Source of the DNA: Nostoc sp. CHAB 5844 | GTDB lineage: Bacteria; Cyanobacteriota; Cyanobacteriia; Cyanobacteriales; Nostocaceae | NCBI RefSeq assembly: GCF_020829595.1 | Contig: NZ_JAIVFW010000026.1 | Coordinates: 29,203 to 93,202 of the forward strand | Length of the DNA: 64,000 nucleotides | Direction: 5' to 3' | The notes under the pieces: generated by a model | Databases searched by the model: none | What the model was told of the DNA's origin: nothing | What the model saw: only the letters and a program-made list of their open reading frames with translations | Shown here: positions 1 through 8,092 of the stretch, in pieces | Numbering within the stretch: position 1 is the first letter of the stretch | Layout of the letters: each line of letters starts with the position of its first letter | Program-made: the position numbers and the translations under genes

Positions 1-643
1 TGTTGATCAACGCTTACAGTACAACGTAACCAACAACAATGTCTTGATTAATCAAATCTTCGATAATGATCAATTAACCCAGAAGATTCAGAATATCTTT
101 ATTGATAATTCTCAAATTCATCAGAAGATTGAGAATGTTGTTATCAATAGTCCTGAAATTAACAATAGAATTCTCAATTTTGTTGTCAATAGTACGGAAA
201 TTAATAACAAGATTAATAATCTTTACAGGGATGTTGATATCAAGATTGATAACATCCGCAATGAGTGGAATCAGACATTCATAACTTTGGTAAGACAGTA
301 CGTTGATGAACTGATTACAATCATCGGCAATAGAGAATCGTTCAATATTCAGATTGCCAACATAATCAACATCAAAGTAGACGAACTACTCAACCAAATC
401 TGGAGAATCAGGAACGAGTTGACTGTGTTCATTAACAATTCAGATAGAAATCTCTATGAGTGGACTTTGGGAGAACTGATGGTTCTTAAAGGCTGTTTAA
501 CTGACCGCCAGGCGCTGGTTGAGCAACTGGTCACTTTCAGTTCTGAACTGAGAGTCAAACTAGATAGTACTAACTGCGTAGATATCAATACATTCAAGCC
601 GTTCAAACCCATTTCAGTCCCCCAGTCGTTACCAGGAAAATAA
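1..643 (+). CDS. Hypothetical Asn/Ile-rich repeat protein (5' end outside window)
   Basis: The reading frame is open from the first bases of the window, so the true start lies upstream; a TTG at 44 is only the first possible start inside. The N-terminal part contains a 14-residue tandem repeat (42 bp, from about 80 to 205, three clear copies plus degenerate flanks) with the pattern [QN][KR]I-x-N-x-V-x-N-S-x-E-I-[NH]. Fourteen residues equal two heptads, so a coiled coil or fibrous stalk is plausible. The following ~120 residues are mixed alpha-helical in composition, with one Cys pair and a Pro-rich tail. No enzymatic motif, signal peptide or membrane segment is visible. I do not recognise the family. 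It converges on yebC. Confidence 0.6.
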   Translation, partial: VDQRLQYNVTNNNVLINQIFDNDQLTQKIQNIFIDNSQIHQKIENVVINSPEINNRILNFVVNSTEINNKINNLYRDVDIKIDNIRNEWNQTFITLVRQYVDELITIIGNRESFNIQIANIINIKVDELLNQIWRIRNELTVFINNSDRNLYEWTLGELMVLKGCLTDRQALVEQLVTFSSELRVKLDSTNCVDINTFKPFKPISVPQSLPGK

Positions 644-784
644 CTAGGCTTGATTCTTAAAGGCAGGCTAAGTTAGTTTAAGCAAGTTTGATAATGTAGA
701 GGTTGTGTTATTGCCCTGCTTTAACGCCCTCTACTGCAACAATACCTTCGCTAATGTAGTGAATTCACTAATCAACCTAAAAAG

Positions 785-820
785 ACGGTACTCTGAGCAA
801 GAGTAGAAATCAGAGTGCTG
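785..820. terminator. Hairpin between convergent genes
   Basis: A 7-bp perfect inverted repeat (ACTCTGA at 790-796, TCAGAGT at 810-816, 13-nt loop) lies between the ends of the plus-strand repeat protein and minus-strand yebC. There is no good T-run on either side, so terminator function is only inferred from its position. Confidence 0.3.
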
Positions 821-836
821 TCATGAGCATATATTT

Positions 837-1595
837 TTAAACAACACTCACAGCCAATAACTGTTCTGACATATCGAAATTAGATGTGACATTTTGGACA
901 TCATCTAAGGCTTCTAGAGTATCAATTAACTTCAGGAGCGATCGCGCTTGATCTGAGTCTGTCACCTCTACATGATTACTAGGAATCCAGCGCAATTCGG
1001 CATCAGTAACTTTAAAACCTTTATCTTTCAGAGTTTGGTTGAGAATTTCTAAGTTAGCAACTTCAGTCAGTATCTCCGCCGTCTCATCTTCAGTCATTTC
1101 ATAAGACTCAGCGCCACCTTCTAAAGATGCTTCTAAAAGCTGGTCTTCATCAACCACACCTTGAACAACACACACACCTTTTTGGTCGAACATCCAGCTA
1201 ACACAACCAGTCTCACCCAAATTGCCACCGTTTTTACTAAAAGCCATCCGCAAGTCAGCCGCCGTGCGATTGCGATTATCAGTGAGGGCTTCAACTAAAA
1301 TTGCGACACCACAAGGGCCGTAACCTTCGTAGCGAATTTCTTCCAAACTATGATTATCGCCGCTAAATGTACCTGCACCTTTAGCGATCGCTCTTTCTAT
1401 ATTGTCATTGGGAATGCCCGCCGCCTTCGCCTTTTCAATAGCTGTACGCAGTTGAAAATTGCCTGCTGGGTCTGGTACACCATTTCGCGCCGCCACAATA
1501 ATGGCCCGCGATAGCTGAGTGAATGTTTTGCCTCTTTTTGCATCCACAACAGCCTTTTGGCGCTTAATATTAGCCCATTTACTATGACCTGCCAT
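837..1595 (-). CDS. YebC/PmpR family DNA-binding regulator
   Basis: This 252-residue protein opens with the family signature [14 protein letters not shown] and has the normal full length of YebC/PmpR proteins. The family is known for transcriptional regulation, and some members act at the ribosome to relieve stalling at poly-proline. Which role applies here cannot be told from sequence. It is cytoplasmic, with no signal or membrane segment. It is transcribed divergently from the binding-protein gene at 1668, and a heptamer repeat tract lies between the two. The ATG start is supported by the conserved N-terminus. Confidence 0.93.
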   Translation of the reverse strand: MAGHSKWANIKRQKAVVDAKRGKTFTQLSRAIIVAARNGVPDPAGNFQLRTAIEKAKAAGIPNDNIERAIAKGAGTFSGDNHSLEEIRYEGYGPCGVAILVEALTDNRNRTAADLRMAFSKNGGNLGETGCVSWMFDQKGVCVVQGVVDEDQLLEASLEGGAESYEMTEDETAEILTEVANLEILNQTLKDKGFKVTDAELRWIPSNHVEVTDSDQARSLLKLIDTLEALDDVQNVTSNFDMSEQLLAVSVV

Positions 1596-1643
1596 AATTT
1601 GAAACTATTTATGCTCTCTCCAAAGATTAGGATATACAAGGAA

Positions 1644-1678
1644 AGTGTGAAGTGTGAAGTATGAAGTATGAAGTATAA
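1644..1678. repeat. Heptanucleotide tandem repeat (STRR)
   Basis: About five copies of a degenerate 7-mer (AGTGTGA / AGTATGA) occur in tandem. Such short tandemly repeated sequences are typical of heterocystous cyanobacteria. The tract overlaps the first possible ATG of the next gene, which makes that start less certain. Confidence 0.85.
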
Positions 1679-3095
1679 AAATTTAACTTTCATTCTTCAT
1701 GAGTTGCTATTCCCTATTAGATTAGTGATTCATCTTTTAAAGCGACTTCTTGGGCGATTTTTTCCTGTCCGTCGCAAATATAGAGTCAGACAAAAGAAAG
1801 TGCAACAATATCTCCAGCAATTACTGTTGTTGCTCCTGGTAGGCATAGTTGCTTTAAACGGATGTCAAAATCTGCGTTCTAGAGTTGAAGCAGGTAAGGT
1901 AACTCATATAACTTTATGGCATGGTGTGAATCCACCGCCTAATCGGGATGTATTGCAAAAACTGGTAGATAAATTTAACCAAACCCATACAGATATTCAG
2001 GTAGAGTCTTTATACATTGGGCAACAGGATCAGCAAACACCGAAAATTTTGGCAGCGGTCGTCGGCAATGCACCGCCAGATTTGTTGTGGTATAACCCGA
2101 CTATCGCTGGGCAATTGATAGAACTAGGGGCGCTGATTCCTCTAGATGAAATGCTGGCAAACTCACCAGTCAAAAACGAAATTGACCCGACTTTGTATGC
2201 TTCGATGGAATACAAAGGACAACTATGGTCAGTTCCCTTTGCCACAAATAACCTGGGCATTTTTTACCGTCCGAGTTTGTTTAAAGCGGCGGGGATTAGA
2301 GAAATTCCGCGTAACTGGCAAGAATTCCGCCAAGTTGCTAAACAATTAACGCGTGATACGAATAACGATGGGCAGATTGATCAGTATGGAATGTTTCTGC
2401 CATTGGGGAAAGGAGAATTTACAGTCTTCACTTGGTTGCCATTTATGTGGAGTAGTGGGGGTGAGTTGGTGAGTGGTGATGCCCAAAATCCCGCAGGTGT
2501 GAGATTACCCGAAAATACAGGGGCGATCGCCGCTTTACAATTTTGGCGTAATTTAATTACAGACGGTTCCACAATGTTATCCGGCCCAGAAAGAGGTTAT
2601 GAAACAGACCCCTTGCTATCAGGGAAAGTAGCAATGCAAATCAACGGCCCTTGGAATTTGGGACAATTTCAAGATACTGACATTGATTTTGGTGTTTTTC
2701 CCCTACCTGCCAACCAAAGACCTGCTACTAATATTGGCGGTGAAAATCTCTTTTTATTTAAGACCACACCAGAACGCCAAAAAGCTACATTTAAGTTCGC
2801 TGAATATGCCATGAGTGCTGATTTTCAAACAGAATTAGCCCTGGGAACTGGCTATTTACCAATTAATTTAAAATCTCGCCAAAGTGCCAAATATCAGGAA
2901 TTTGTGGAGAAAACACCACAAGTGAAAGTGTTTTTAGCACAAGCCCAGTATGGGCGTAGTCGTCCAATTTTTCCTGGTTACAATCGAATTTCAGATAGTC
3001 TAGGACGGGCAGTAGAAGCTGTATTATTGGGTAAACTTTCGCCAATAGATGCAATGCAAGCCAGTCAGCAGCGTTTAGATTTAATCTTCAAATAA
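1668..3095 (+). CDS. ABC transporter substrate-binding lipoprotein, sugar type (family 1)
   Basis: The product resembles extracellular solute-binding proteins of carbohydrate ABC importers (MalE/UgpB class). After a basic stretch and a Leu-rich hydrophobic core comes the lipobox LNGC (Cys near residue 66), so the mature protein should be a lipid-anchored periplasmic protein. The mature start (ITLWHGVNPPPN) and later AVVGNAPPDLLWY are typical of the first lobe. The start is uncertain: ATG 1668 lies in a heptamer repeat and gives an unusually long leader; an in-frame GTG at 1800 gives a short one. No permease or ATPase gene is adjacent, so its partners must be elsewhere. The substrate is not predictable. 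Confidence 0.85.
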   Translation: MKYKNLTFILHELLFPIRLVIHLLKRLLGRFFPVRRKYRVRQKKVQQYLQQLLLLLLVGIVALNGCQNLRSRVEAGKVTHITLWHGVNPPPNRDVLQKLVDKFNQTHTDIQVESLYIGQQDQQTPKILAAVVGNAPPDLLWYNPTIAGQLIELGALIPLDEMLANSPVKNEIDPTLYASMEYKGQLWSVPFATNNLGIFYRPSLFKAAGIREIPRNWQEFRQVAKQLTRDTNNDGQIDQYGMFLPLGKGEFTVFTWLPFMWSSGGELVSGDAQNPAGVRLPENTGAIAALQFWRNLITDGSTMLSGPERGYETDPLLSGKVAMQINGPWNLGQFQDTDIDFGVFPLPANQRPATNIGGENLFLFKTTPERQKATFKFAEYAMSADFQTELALGTGYLPINLKSRQSAKYQEFVEKTPQVKVFLAQAQYGRSRPIFPGYNRISDSLGRAVEAVLLGKLSPIDAMQASQQRLDLIFK

Positions 3096-3120
3096 AGCCA
3101 AAAATAGGCATAATCAAGGG

Positions 3121-3158
3121 AAAAATCTGAGCAGTGACATCTCCTGCTCAGATTTGTT
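3121..3158 (+). terminator. Terminator-like hairpin after the binding-protein gene
   Basis: A 12-bp perfect inverted repeat (AAATCTGAGCAG at 3123-3134 and its complement at 3144-3155, 9-nt loop) begins 28 bases after the stop codon. The T-run after it is short, so termination may be partial. Confidence 0.6.
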
Positions 3159-3442
3159 GGTGCTGTTCTGTGTCACTATTAACTTCAGCCGTATTTGCCA
3201 ACATTACGCAAATCTGAAAAAAATAATCTGTAAATTTACTATCCATAGTTTTTACTGCTAATTAGATATTGACTTTAGTCTAATTAATAATCTATGATAT
3301 TAGATTGTCTGTCTTATTCCTGCTCGGATCAGGTAGACACATCACAAAAGCTAACAGCAGCGATTAATTCAGATCAGGTATATCGCCTTCTCTCAAAGAG
3401 ATCAAAGTTAGCTACCTGTACGGCAACTCTCAGGACAATTTC
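3159..3442. other. Leader region upstream of rplU
   Basis: This is an AT-rich intergenic stretch with no convincing ORF. It should contain the rplU-rpmA promoter and 5' leader. I could not identify a specific autoregulatory structure. Confidence 0.4.
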
Positions 3443-3844
3443 ATGACCTACGCAATTATTGAAACTGGTGGCAAACAACTCAGAGTTGAGCCTGGTCGTT
3501 TTTACGACATTGAACTGCTGACAGCTCAACCAGACGAAAAAGTTACAATAAATTCAGTACTACTCGTACAACACGAAGGTGGACTCAGCATTGGGCAGCC
3601 TTTAGTAACAGGCGCAACTGTAGAAGGGACTGTATTGCGGCATTTTAGAGGTCGCAAAGTCTTGGTATACAAAATGAAGCCAAAGAAGAAAACCCGCAAA
3701 AAACGGGGTCATCGGCAAGAAATTACCAGACTTTTAATTAATTCTATTACGCTCGATGGTCAGGTATTTGCAGCCTCAGAAGCAGCGACAGCCGCAACTA
3801 CTGAGACTGATAATTCCCCCGCAGAAACTACTGCTGAATCATAG
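3443..3844 (+). CDS. rplU: 50S ribosomal protein L21
   Basis: The first ~105 residues match bacterial L21, from [18 protein letters not shown] to the basic stretch [14 protein letters not shown] that contacts 23S rRNA. The last ~25 residues are a low-complexity Ala/Thr/Glu tail beyond the usual ~103-residue length, a kind of extension common in cyanobacteria. The gene is followed 23 bases later by rpmA, the usual bacterial pairing, so the two form an operon. Confidence 0.96.
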   Translation: MTYAIIETGGKQLRVEPGRFYDIELLTAQPDEKVTINSVLLVQHEGGLSIGQPLVTGATVEGTVLRHFRGRKVLVYKMKPKKKTRKKRGHRQEITRLLINSITLDGQVFAASEAATAATTETDNSPAETTAES

Positions 3845-3867
3845 AAAAACAAACATTAGAGGAAATT

Positions 3868-4149
3868 ATGGCTCATAAGAAAGGAACAGGTAGTACACGC
3901 AACGGTCGTGACTCTAATGCCCAGCGTCTGGGTGTGAAGCGTTTTGGTGGTCAAGTTGTTCGTGCTGGAAATATCCTTGTGCGTCAGCGCGGGACTAAAT
4001 TCCACCCTGGTAACAATGTTGGTATCGGCAGCGATGACACTTTGTTTGCCTTAATTGACGGTGTAGTAACTTTTGAGAGAAAGGGTAAATCTCGCAAAAA
4101 AGTCAGCATTTATCCAGTTGCTGTCACAACTGAAGCAGCAGTTAGCTAA
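3868..4149 (+). CDS. rpmA: 50S ribosomal protein L27
   Basis: The N-terminus [20 protein letters not shown] is diagnostic for L27, whose N-terminal tail reaches the peptidyl-transferase centre. There is no extra N-terminal cleavage extension of the kind found in Firmicutes. At 93 residues it is slightly longer than the E. coli protein. It shares a transcript with rplU, and an intrinsic terminator follows. Confidence 0.97.
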   Translation: MAHKKGTGSTRNGRDSNAQRLGVKRFGGQVVRAGNILVRQRGTKFHPGNNVGIGSDDTLFALIDGVVTFERKGKSRKKVSIYPVAVTTEAAVS

Positions 4150-4187
4150 AAATCTGGGAGTTTTATTCATTACCCAGAATTATATTG

Positions 4188-4224
4188 AAAAAAATGAGGG
4201 TGAAAATTTCCGCCCTCATTTTTA
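4188..4224 (+). terminator. Intrinsic terminator of rplU-rpmA
   Basis: The stem AAAATGAGGG (4191-4200) pairs with CCCTCATTTT (4213-4222) around a 12-nt loop and ends in a T-run. A weaker hairpin (TCTGGG 4153-4158 / CCCAGA 4173-4178) sits just before it. The A-tract on the 5' side could also allow it to act on the opposite strand. Confidence 0.8.
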
Positions 4225-4307
4225 CTGCAAATATAAACATTAACTCCATCAATGATTGGGACAGTAATCGTTTCCCTTCTCCTATAAATGTACGCAATAA
4301 AATATAC

Positions 4308-4754
4308 TTACCACATAGATGTATACTGTGATAATTCTTCGTGGAGTACTGCACCGCAAGCTATGCCCGCCAATGAAAATAAGGATGTAATAACAAAGGC
4401 TTGCCCTCCCTTAAATCCTGCTGCGTGAAAATCAATTTTTGCTAAAATTGCCGCACAAATAATTAATAAGGTGTCTAGAAAGAGACGAAACCAAGCAACC
4501 ATCAGGAAAAACAAAAATGCTCCGAACACTGCAATCAAAAAAGTTTTGATACTTGATTCAAAAAATACACTAGAATAATTAGCCATTGCTAAAAAGGGAA
4601 CGGCTAGACTTGCTAGTAAAATTAATACACCAAGTACGACTACTATCCAGAGAGACCAAGGCATACGTGCTTCTGATAACACCCAGCCTAAGGTACTATA
4701 ACTAATCAGTACTAGTAATAAAGATGCCCAAGGAAGTTTTGTAAAAATTGCCAT
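4308..4754 (-). CDS. Hypothetical multi-pass membrane protein
   Basis: This 148-residue protein has about four hydrophobic segments (near residues 8-26, 33-57, 68-102 and 119-140), short loops and no catalytic motif. It is probably an integral membrane protein of a cyanobacterial family that I cannot name. It converges on rpmA and is divergent from cruF, so it appears to be a single-gene unit. Confidence 0.6.
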   Translation of the reverse strand: MAIFTKLPWASLLLVLISYSTLGWVLSEARMPWSLWIVVVLGVLILLASLAVPFLAMANYSSVFFESSIKTFLIAVFGAFLFFLMVAWFRLFLDTLLIICAAILAKIDFHAAGFKGGQAFVITSLFSLAGIACGAVLHEELSQYTSMW

Positions 4755-5087
4755 GAGTTTCTTTTGTTATGAATAGGTAAAGCGATGTTGTCAATATATT
4801 TTTGAATGTAGCAAAGAATGCATATTACTTGTAAAAGCCTTTATGCTGGCAGGGTAAAGGCGATCGCCAGCTACAAGAAAGCGAACCAAGTTGAGTATAT
4901 TTTGACGAGAATGACTTAGACTATATGTTTATCATCCTATTTTTGCAAGACGTAATCAATAGGCGGTTAAGCGAATTCTCTAAATTTACAAACAATTACG
5001 AGCCAAACTAGTTAAATATTTTCGTAAACATTTGTAAACTGTTAGCAGCAGAGTAGCAAAGTATCACATCTGGATTAAGGAATTCTC
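4755..5087. other. Divergent promoter region between membrane-protein gene and cruF
   Basis: There is no ORF here. It contains one HIP1-like site near 4860 and an imperfect direct repeat of GTAAAC just upstream of cruF, described separately as an HLR1-like site. Confidence 0.4.
5021..5038 (-). promoter_or_regulatory. HLR1-like direct repeat (candidate RpaB site)
   Basis: Read on the minus strand the sequence is TTTACAAATGTTTACGAA. This fits the published HLR1 consensus (two [GT]TTACA[AT][AT] units spaced by 2) with one mismatch in the second unit. It lies about 50 bases before the cruF start. Binding by RpaB is inference only. Confidence 0.35.
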
Positions 5088-5996
5088 ATGAAACAACTTG
5101 TTGTCGCTGAGCGCGTAAGCCTCATCGGTCATATTGTGTCAATGGTATTTGGGTTAGTTGGGATATTACTGGTTGTACCCAATGCCGAAGTCATTTTGCA
5201 CTTGTCGGAAGTAGGACAGACTGCCATGCAGTGGAGTATGGCTGGTGGCGGTGTAGTTTATATGATTTTGGGTGCAGCAGCCGTATTTTTGTATGCCTCG
5301 CGGACATTGGGTGTGGGTCGTGCTATGGCGTTTCTGCTGCCTGCTGTATTGATTTCTTTGACAAGTGAACTGTTAGGAACCAGTACAGGCTTTCCTTTTG
5401 GTCACTACAGCTATTTAAGTGGCTTAGGTTATAAAATTGCTGGGTTAGTGCCGTTTACAATTCCCTTATCTTGGTTTTATCTGGGCTGTGTGGCTTATTT
5501 GTTAGCCCGTGCAGGTTTAGAAGTGGATACAAAACCGAGCTTATGGCGACATATCGGCGCGGTTGGCTTGGGTTCTTTGCTGCTGACTTCCTGGGATTTT
5601 GTGCTTGATCCGGCGATGAGTCAAACTGCATTGCCCTTCTGGTATTGGCAACAACCGGGTGCTTTCTTTGGGATGCCTTATCAAAACTTTGCAGGCTGGT
5701 TAGGTACTGGCGCAGTGTTTATGACAGTGGCAGCTTTATTATGGAGAAATCAACCAATTAAATTTGAGCGATCGCAACTCAACTTACCTTTAGTAGTCTA
5801 TTTAAGTAACTTTGGCTTTGCTACAGTTATGAGCTTGGCTGCTGGATTTTCCATTCCTGTATTGCTCGGTTTGGTGTTAGGTGTGACTCCTGCTATTGCC
5901 TTGTGGTGGAAAGCATCAGCTGCACCTACTCAAGTTACCATTGAGCCAACAACTCAAGAAGTTTCCGTAGCCAGCGTCAAAGTTGCTTTGAAGTAA
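5088..5996 (+). CDS. cruF: Carotenoid biosynthesis protein CruF (gamma-carotene 1'-hydroxylase)
   Basis: The 302-residue membrane protein has about seven hydrophobic helices and matches the DUF422/CruF family, including the conserved region around TGFPFGHYSY (about residues 100-109) and a SWDFVLDP motif near residue 168. CruF adds water to the psi end of monocyclic carotenes, a step towards myxol glycosides in cyanobacteria. The ATG is preceded by a plausible ribosome site (AAGGA). The last ~25 residues are a soluble Thr/Val-rich tail. The glycosyltransferase CruG is not adjacent. The assignment is from family pattern and the exact end product is not predictable. Confidence 0.82.
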   Translation: MKQLVVAERVSLIGHIVSMVFGLVGILLVVPNAEVILHLSEVGQTAMQWSMAGGGVVYMILGAAAVFLYASRTLGVGRAMAFLLPAVLISLTSELLGTSTGFPFGHYSYLSGLGYKIAGLVPFTIPLSWFYLGCVAYLLARAGLEVDTKPSLWRHIGAVGLGSLLLTSWDFVLDPAMSQTALPFWYWQQPGAFFGMPYQNFAGWLGTGAVFMTVAALLWRNQPIKFERSQLNLPLVVYLSNFGFATVMSLAAGFSIPVLLGLVLGVTPAIALWWKASAAPTQVTIEPTTQEVSVASVKVALK

Positions 5997-6088
5997 TAAA
6001 AGCTTTGAAAAAGCAGGGAATTATGGGGAAAATTTTCTCAGTACCCAATCCCATTTATTTAGTGGAAGTCTTAAATTATTCGTGAAAA

Positions 6089-6127
6089 ACAAGATCCCCG
6101 ACTTATTAAAGAAGTCGGGGATCTGAA
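6089..6127 (+). terminator. Strong hairpin downstream of cruF
   Basis: A 13-bp perfect inverted repeat (6092-6104 with 6112-6124, arms AGATCCCCGACTT) encloses a 7-nt loop. No long T-run follows, so it may be a dispersed palindrome that doubles as a terminator. Confidence 0.55.
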
Positions 6128-6454
6128 CTTGATTAAGTATAGTTATTGAGGATAAAAACATTGCCAGTTAGTATACTTAAAAACTAAAAATCACGTCTTT
6201 GAGTATGTATTGAGCATGAGAACTTCTGCACGAATGTTTTAAAAATTAAATTGATAACTGTACAAACCATATTTTTTAACTCAAATGACATATATAGCAA
6301 GAGGCAGGAGGCAGGAGGCAGGAGGTAAAAACCTTACTATTCCTGAGATTCACGCTTGTCATTATGTCCTAATCTACCTGGCAGCTGCTATATATTTAGC
6401 GTGGGTCGGCAGGCTTTGTTTATATAGCCCCAGACTTCCAGTTTGAGGGGATAA
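6128..6454. other. Intergenic region with CAGGAGG tandem repeat
   Basis: No gene is visible. A heptamer tract (GGCAGGA units, about 6301-6326) occurs in its middle. The 3' end should hold the promoter and ribosome site (GAGGGG at 6445-6450) of the bioY gene. Confidence 0.5.
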
Positions 6455-7093
6455 TTGGATTCATGCAAAAAGTCTATTTTAAAGAGATTAGTCGCTAAAA
6501 GTATTGATATTGTGGGAACTGTTCAATTATTATGGTCTATGATTGGCTTACTCCTGACAATGGGTGGCACATTTCTAGAAGCATATAGTATCACCTGGCC
6601 TTGGAGTTGGAGTCAGCATGGAATTCAAACTTTTTCTTTAGGTGTCACCTTTCAAATTGGTGCAGTGCTACTTGTAGGTTGTTTGGGAGGGCAAAATGCT
6701 GGTGCGCTCTCGCAAGTTGCCTACTTGGTTATGGGTTTAACTTTACTACCTGTATTCTCCGAAGGTGGCGGTATTGGTTATGTCAAACTGTCTCAGTTTG
6801 GTTATCTATTAGGTTTTATCCCTGGAGCCTGGATTTGTGGATTTTTGGCTTTTCAAGCCAGACCAAAACTAGAAACTTTGGCATTTAGTTGTATTGGTGG
6901 CTTGTTAACCGTTCATTTCTGCGGTATTACTTATTTGGCTATTAGTTACTTTTTCCAGTGGCAAGGCATAGAAAATTTGTCTTTAATTCAAGCAATCCTC
7001 AAATACTCTTGGTTTGCAGTACCAGGACAATTAGCTGTAGTCTGTGCAGTTACCTCAATAGCATATTTATTACGCCATTTAATGTTTTATTAG
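6455..7093 (+). CDS. bioY: Biotin transporter BioY (ECF S-component)
   Basis: This 212-residue protein has about six hydrophobic segments and the BioY pattern of a Gly-rich loop followed by GYLLGFIPGAW (about residues 117-127). BioY binds biotin in the membrane, alone or with the shared ECF energising module, which is not encoded here. The TTG start is chosen because GAGGGG lies 4 bases upstream and the nearby ATG (6463) is out of frame. lspA follows after ~90 bases of heptamer repeats, so the two may be co-transcribed. Confidence 0.8.
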   Translation: MDSCKKSILKRLVAKSIDIVGTVQLLWSMIGLLLTMGGTFLEAYSITWPWSWSQHGIQTFSLGVTFQIGAVLLVGCLGGQNAGALSQVAYLVMGLTLLPVFSEGGGIGYVKLSQFGYLLGFIPGAWICGFLAFQARPKLETLAFSCIGGLLTVHFCGITYLAISYFFQWQGIENLSLIQAILKYSWFAVPGQLAVVCAVTSIAYLLRHLMFY

Positions 7094-7095
7094 TC

Positions 7096-7178
7096 AATAG
7101 TCCATAGTTAATAGTCCATAGTCAATTAATTGGCTTTTGACTTTTGACTTTTGACTTTTGACTCTTGACTCTTGACTA
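7096..7178. repeat. Heptanucleotide tandem repeats between bioY and lspA
   Basis: Two degenerate repeat runs are adjacent: AGTCCAT/AGTTAAT units, then about six TTTTGAC/TCTTGAC units. They fill nearly the whole bioY-lspA spacer. Confidence 0.85.
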
Positions 7179-7185
7179 ATTCACC

Positions 7186-7659
7186 ATGACTTTAAAAAAT
7201 CGTCTGTTTTGGACTGCTGCTTTTATCGCTTTTTTCTTAGATCAACTAACCAAATATTGGGTAGTGCAAACTTTTAAATTAGGAGAAACATTACCACTTA
7301 TACCTGGGGTATTTCACTTTACTTATGTGACTAATACTGGTGCAGCTTTTAGTCTGCTAAGTGGAAAAGTGGAGTGGTTGCGCTGGTTATCTTTCGGAGT
7401 TAGTTTAGTGTTGATAGCCTTGGCTTTGTTTGGCCCAATATTAAATCGTTGGGATCAGTTGGGTTATGGTTTAATTTTGGGTGGAGCGATGGGCAACGGT
7501 ATCGATCGCTTTGTTTTAGGCTATGTAGTAGATTTCCTTGATTTTCGCTTAATTAATTTTGCTGTATTTAATGTTGCAGATTCATTTATCAGTATCGGTA
7601 TTGTTTGTTTGCTAATTGCTTCGTTCCAAAAAACACCCACTACAAACCGCAGAAGGTAA
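7186..7659 (+). CDS. lspA: Lipoprotein signal peptidase (signal peptidase II)
   Basis: The 157-residue protein has four membrane helices and both catalytic aspartate motifs of this aspartyl protease: GNGIDR (Asp near residue 107) and FNVADSFIS (Asp near 132). FFLDQLTKYWV near the N-terminus and TNTGAAF are also family signatures. It cleaves prolipoproteins before the lipidated Cys. Likely clients in this window are the binding protein at 1668, the Pro-rich protein at 52477 and the methyltransferase at 59275. Confidence 0.96.
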   Translation: MTLKNRLFWTAAFIAFFLDQLTKYWVVQTFKLGETLPLIPGVFHFTYVTNTGAAFSLLSGKVEWLRWLSFGVSLVLIALALFGPILNRWDQLGYGLILGGAMGNGIDRFVLGYVVDFLDFRLINFAVFNVADSFISIGIVCLLIASFQKTPTTNRRR

Positions 7660-7706
7660 GAAGGATGAGGTACAAAGGATAAATGACCAATGACTAATGA
7701 CTCTAA

Positions 7707-7988
7707 TTAATTGTGCTGTAAAAACTCTACTTTAGGTAACAAAGGGTCAGTAACAATAGCTACGCCGATAAAACCCCAGCGTTTGAGTAAGCTACTTATT
7801 TGGCTTCCAGGAAGAGACTCCACAGCAAAGCGATTTGCCACATCTGCTGCATGTGTATTGAGATAGCTTAAAGCATCAAAGTTTTCCCGAAACAGCAATA
7901 TATAACCTGATTCTTCAGAGTTAGGACGAGCTGTAAGATAACGTCCATCAGCTTTGGCACGTACTAGATAATAGACTTCGGAAAGCAT
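7707..7988 (-). CDS. Conserved hypothetical protein
   Basis: A 93-residue soluble protein beginning MLSEVYYLVRAKADGRYL. It has no signal peptide, membrane segment or recognised catalytic motif. Its length and composition suggest a small globular domain. It converges with lspA and is preceded by a heptamer repeat tract. I do not recognise the family. Confidence 0.55.
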   Translation of the reverse strand: MLSEVYYLVRAKADGRYLTARPNSEESGYILLFRENFDALSYLNTHAADVANRFAVESLPGSQISSLLKRWGFIGVAIVTDPLLPKVEFLQHN

Positions 7989-8036
7989 ATTGAAGTGTGA
8001 AGTATGAAGTGTGAAGTGTGAAGTATGAAGTGTGAA
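7989..8036. repeat. Heptanucleotide tandem repeat (STRR)
   Basis: About six copies of TGAAGTG/TGAAGTA in tandem, the same unit family as the tract at 1644-1678. Confidence 0.85.
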
Positions 8037-8092
8037 ATTTACAACACACTTTAAAAGTCAACTAAATGGAGTAATAACCATTGACTAAATAT

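Noticed and set aside
7096..8036. Short regular repeats that could suggest a CRISPR array
   Set aside because: The units are 7 bases, directly tandem and without spacers. They are heptanucleotide STRRs and occur throughout the window; no cas gene is present.
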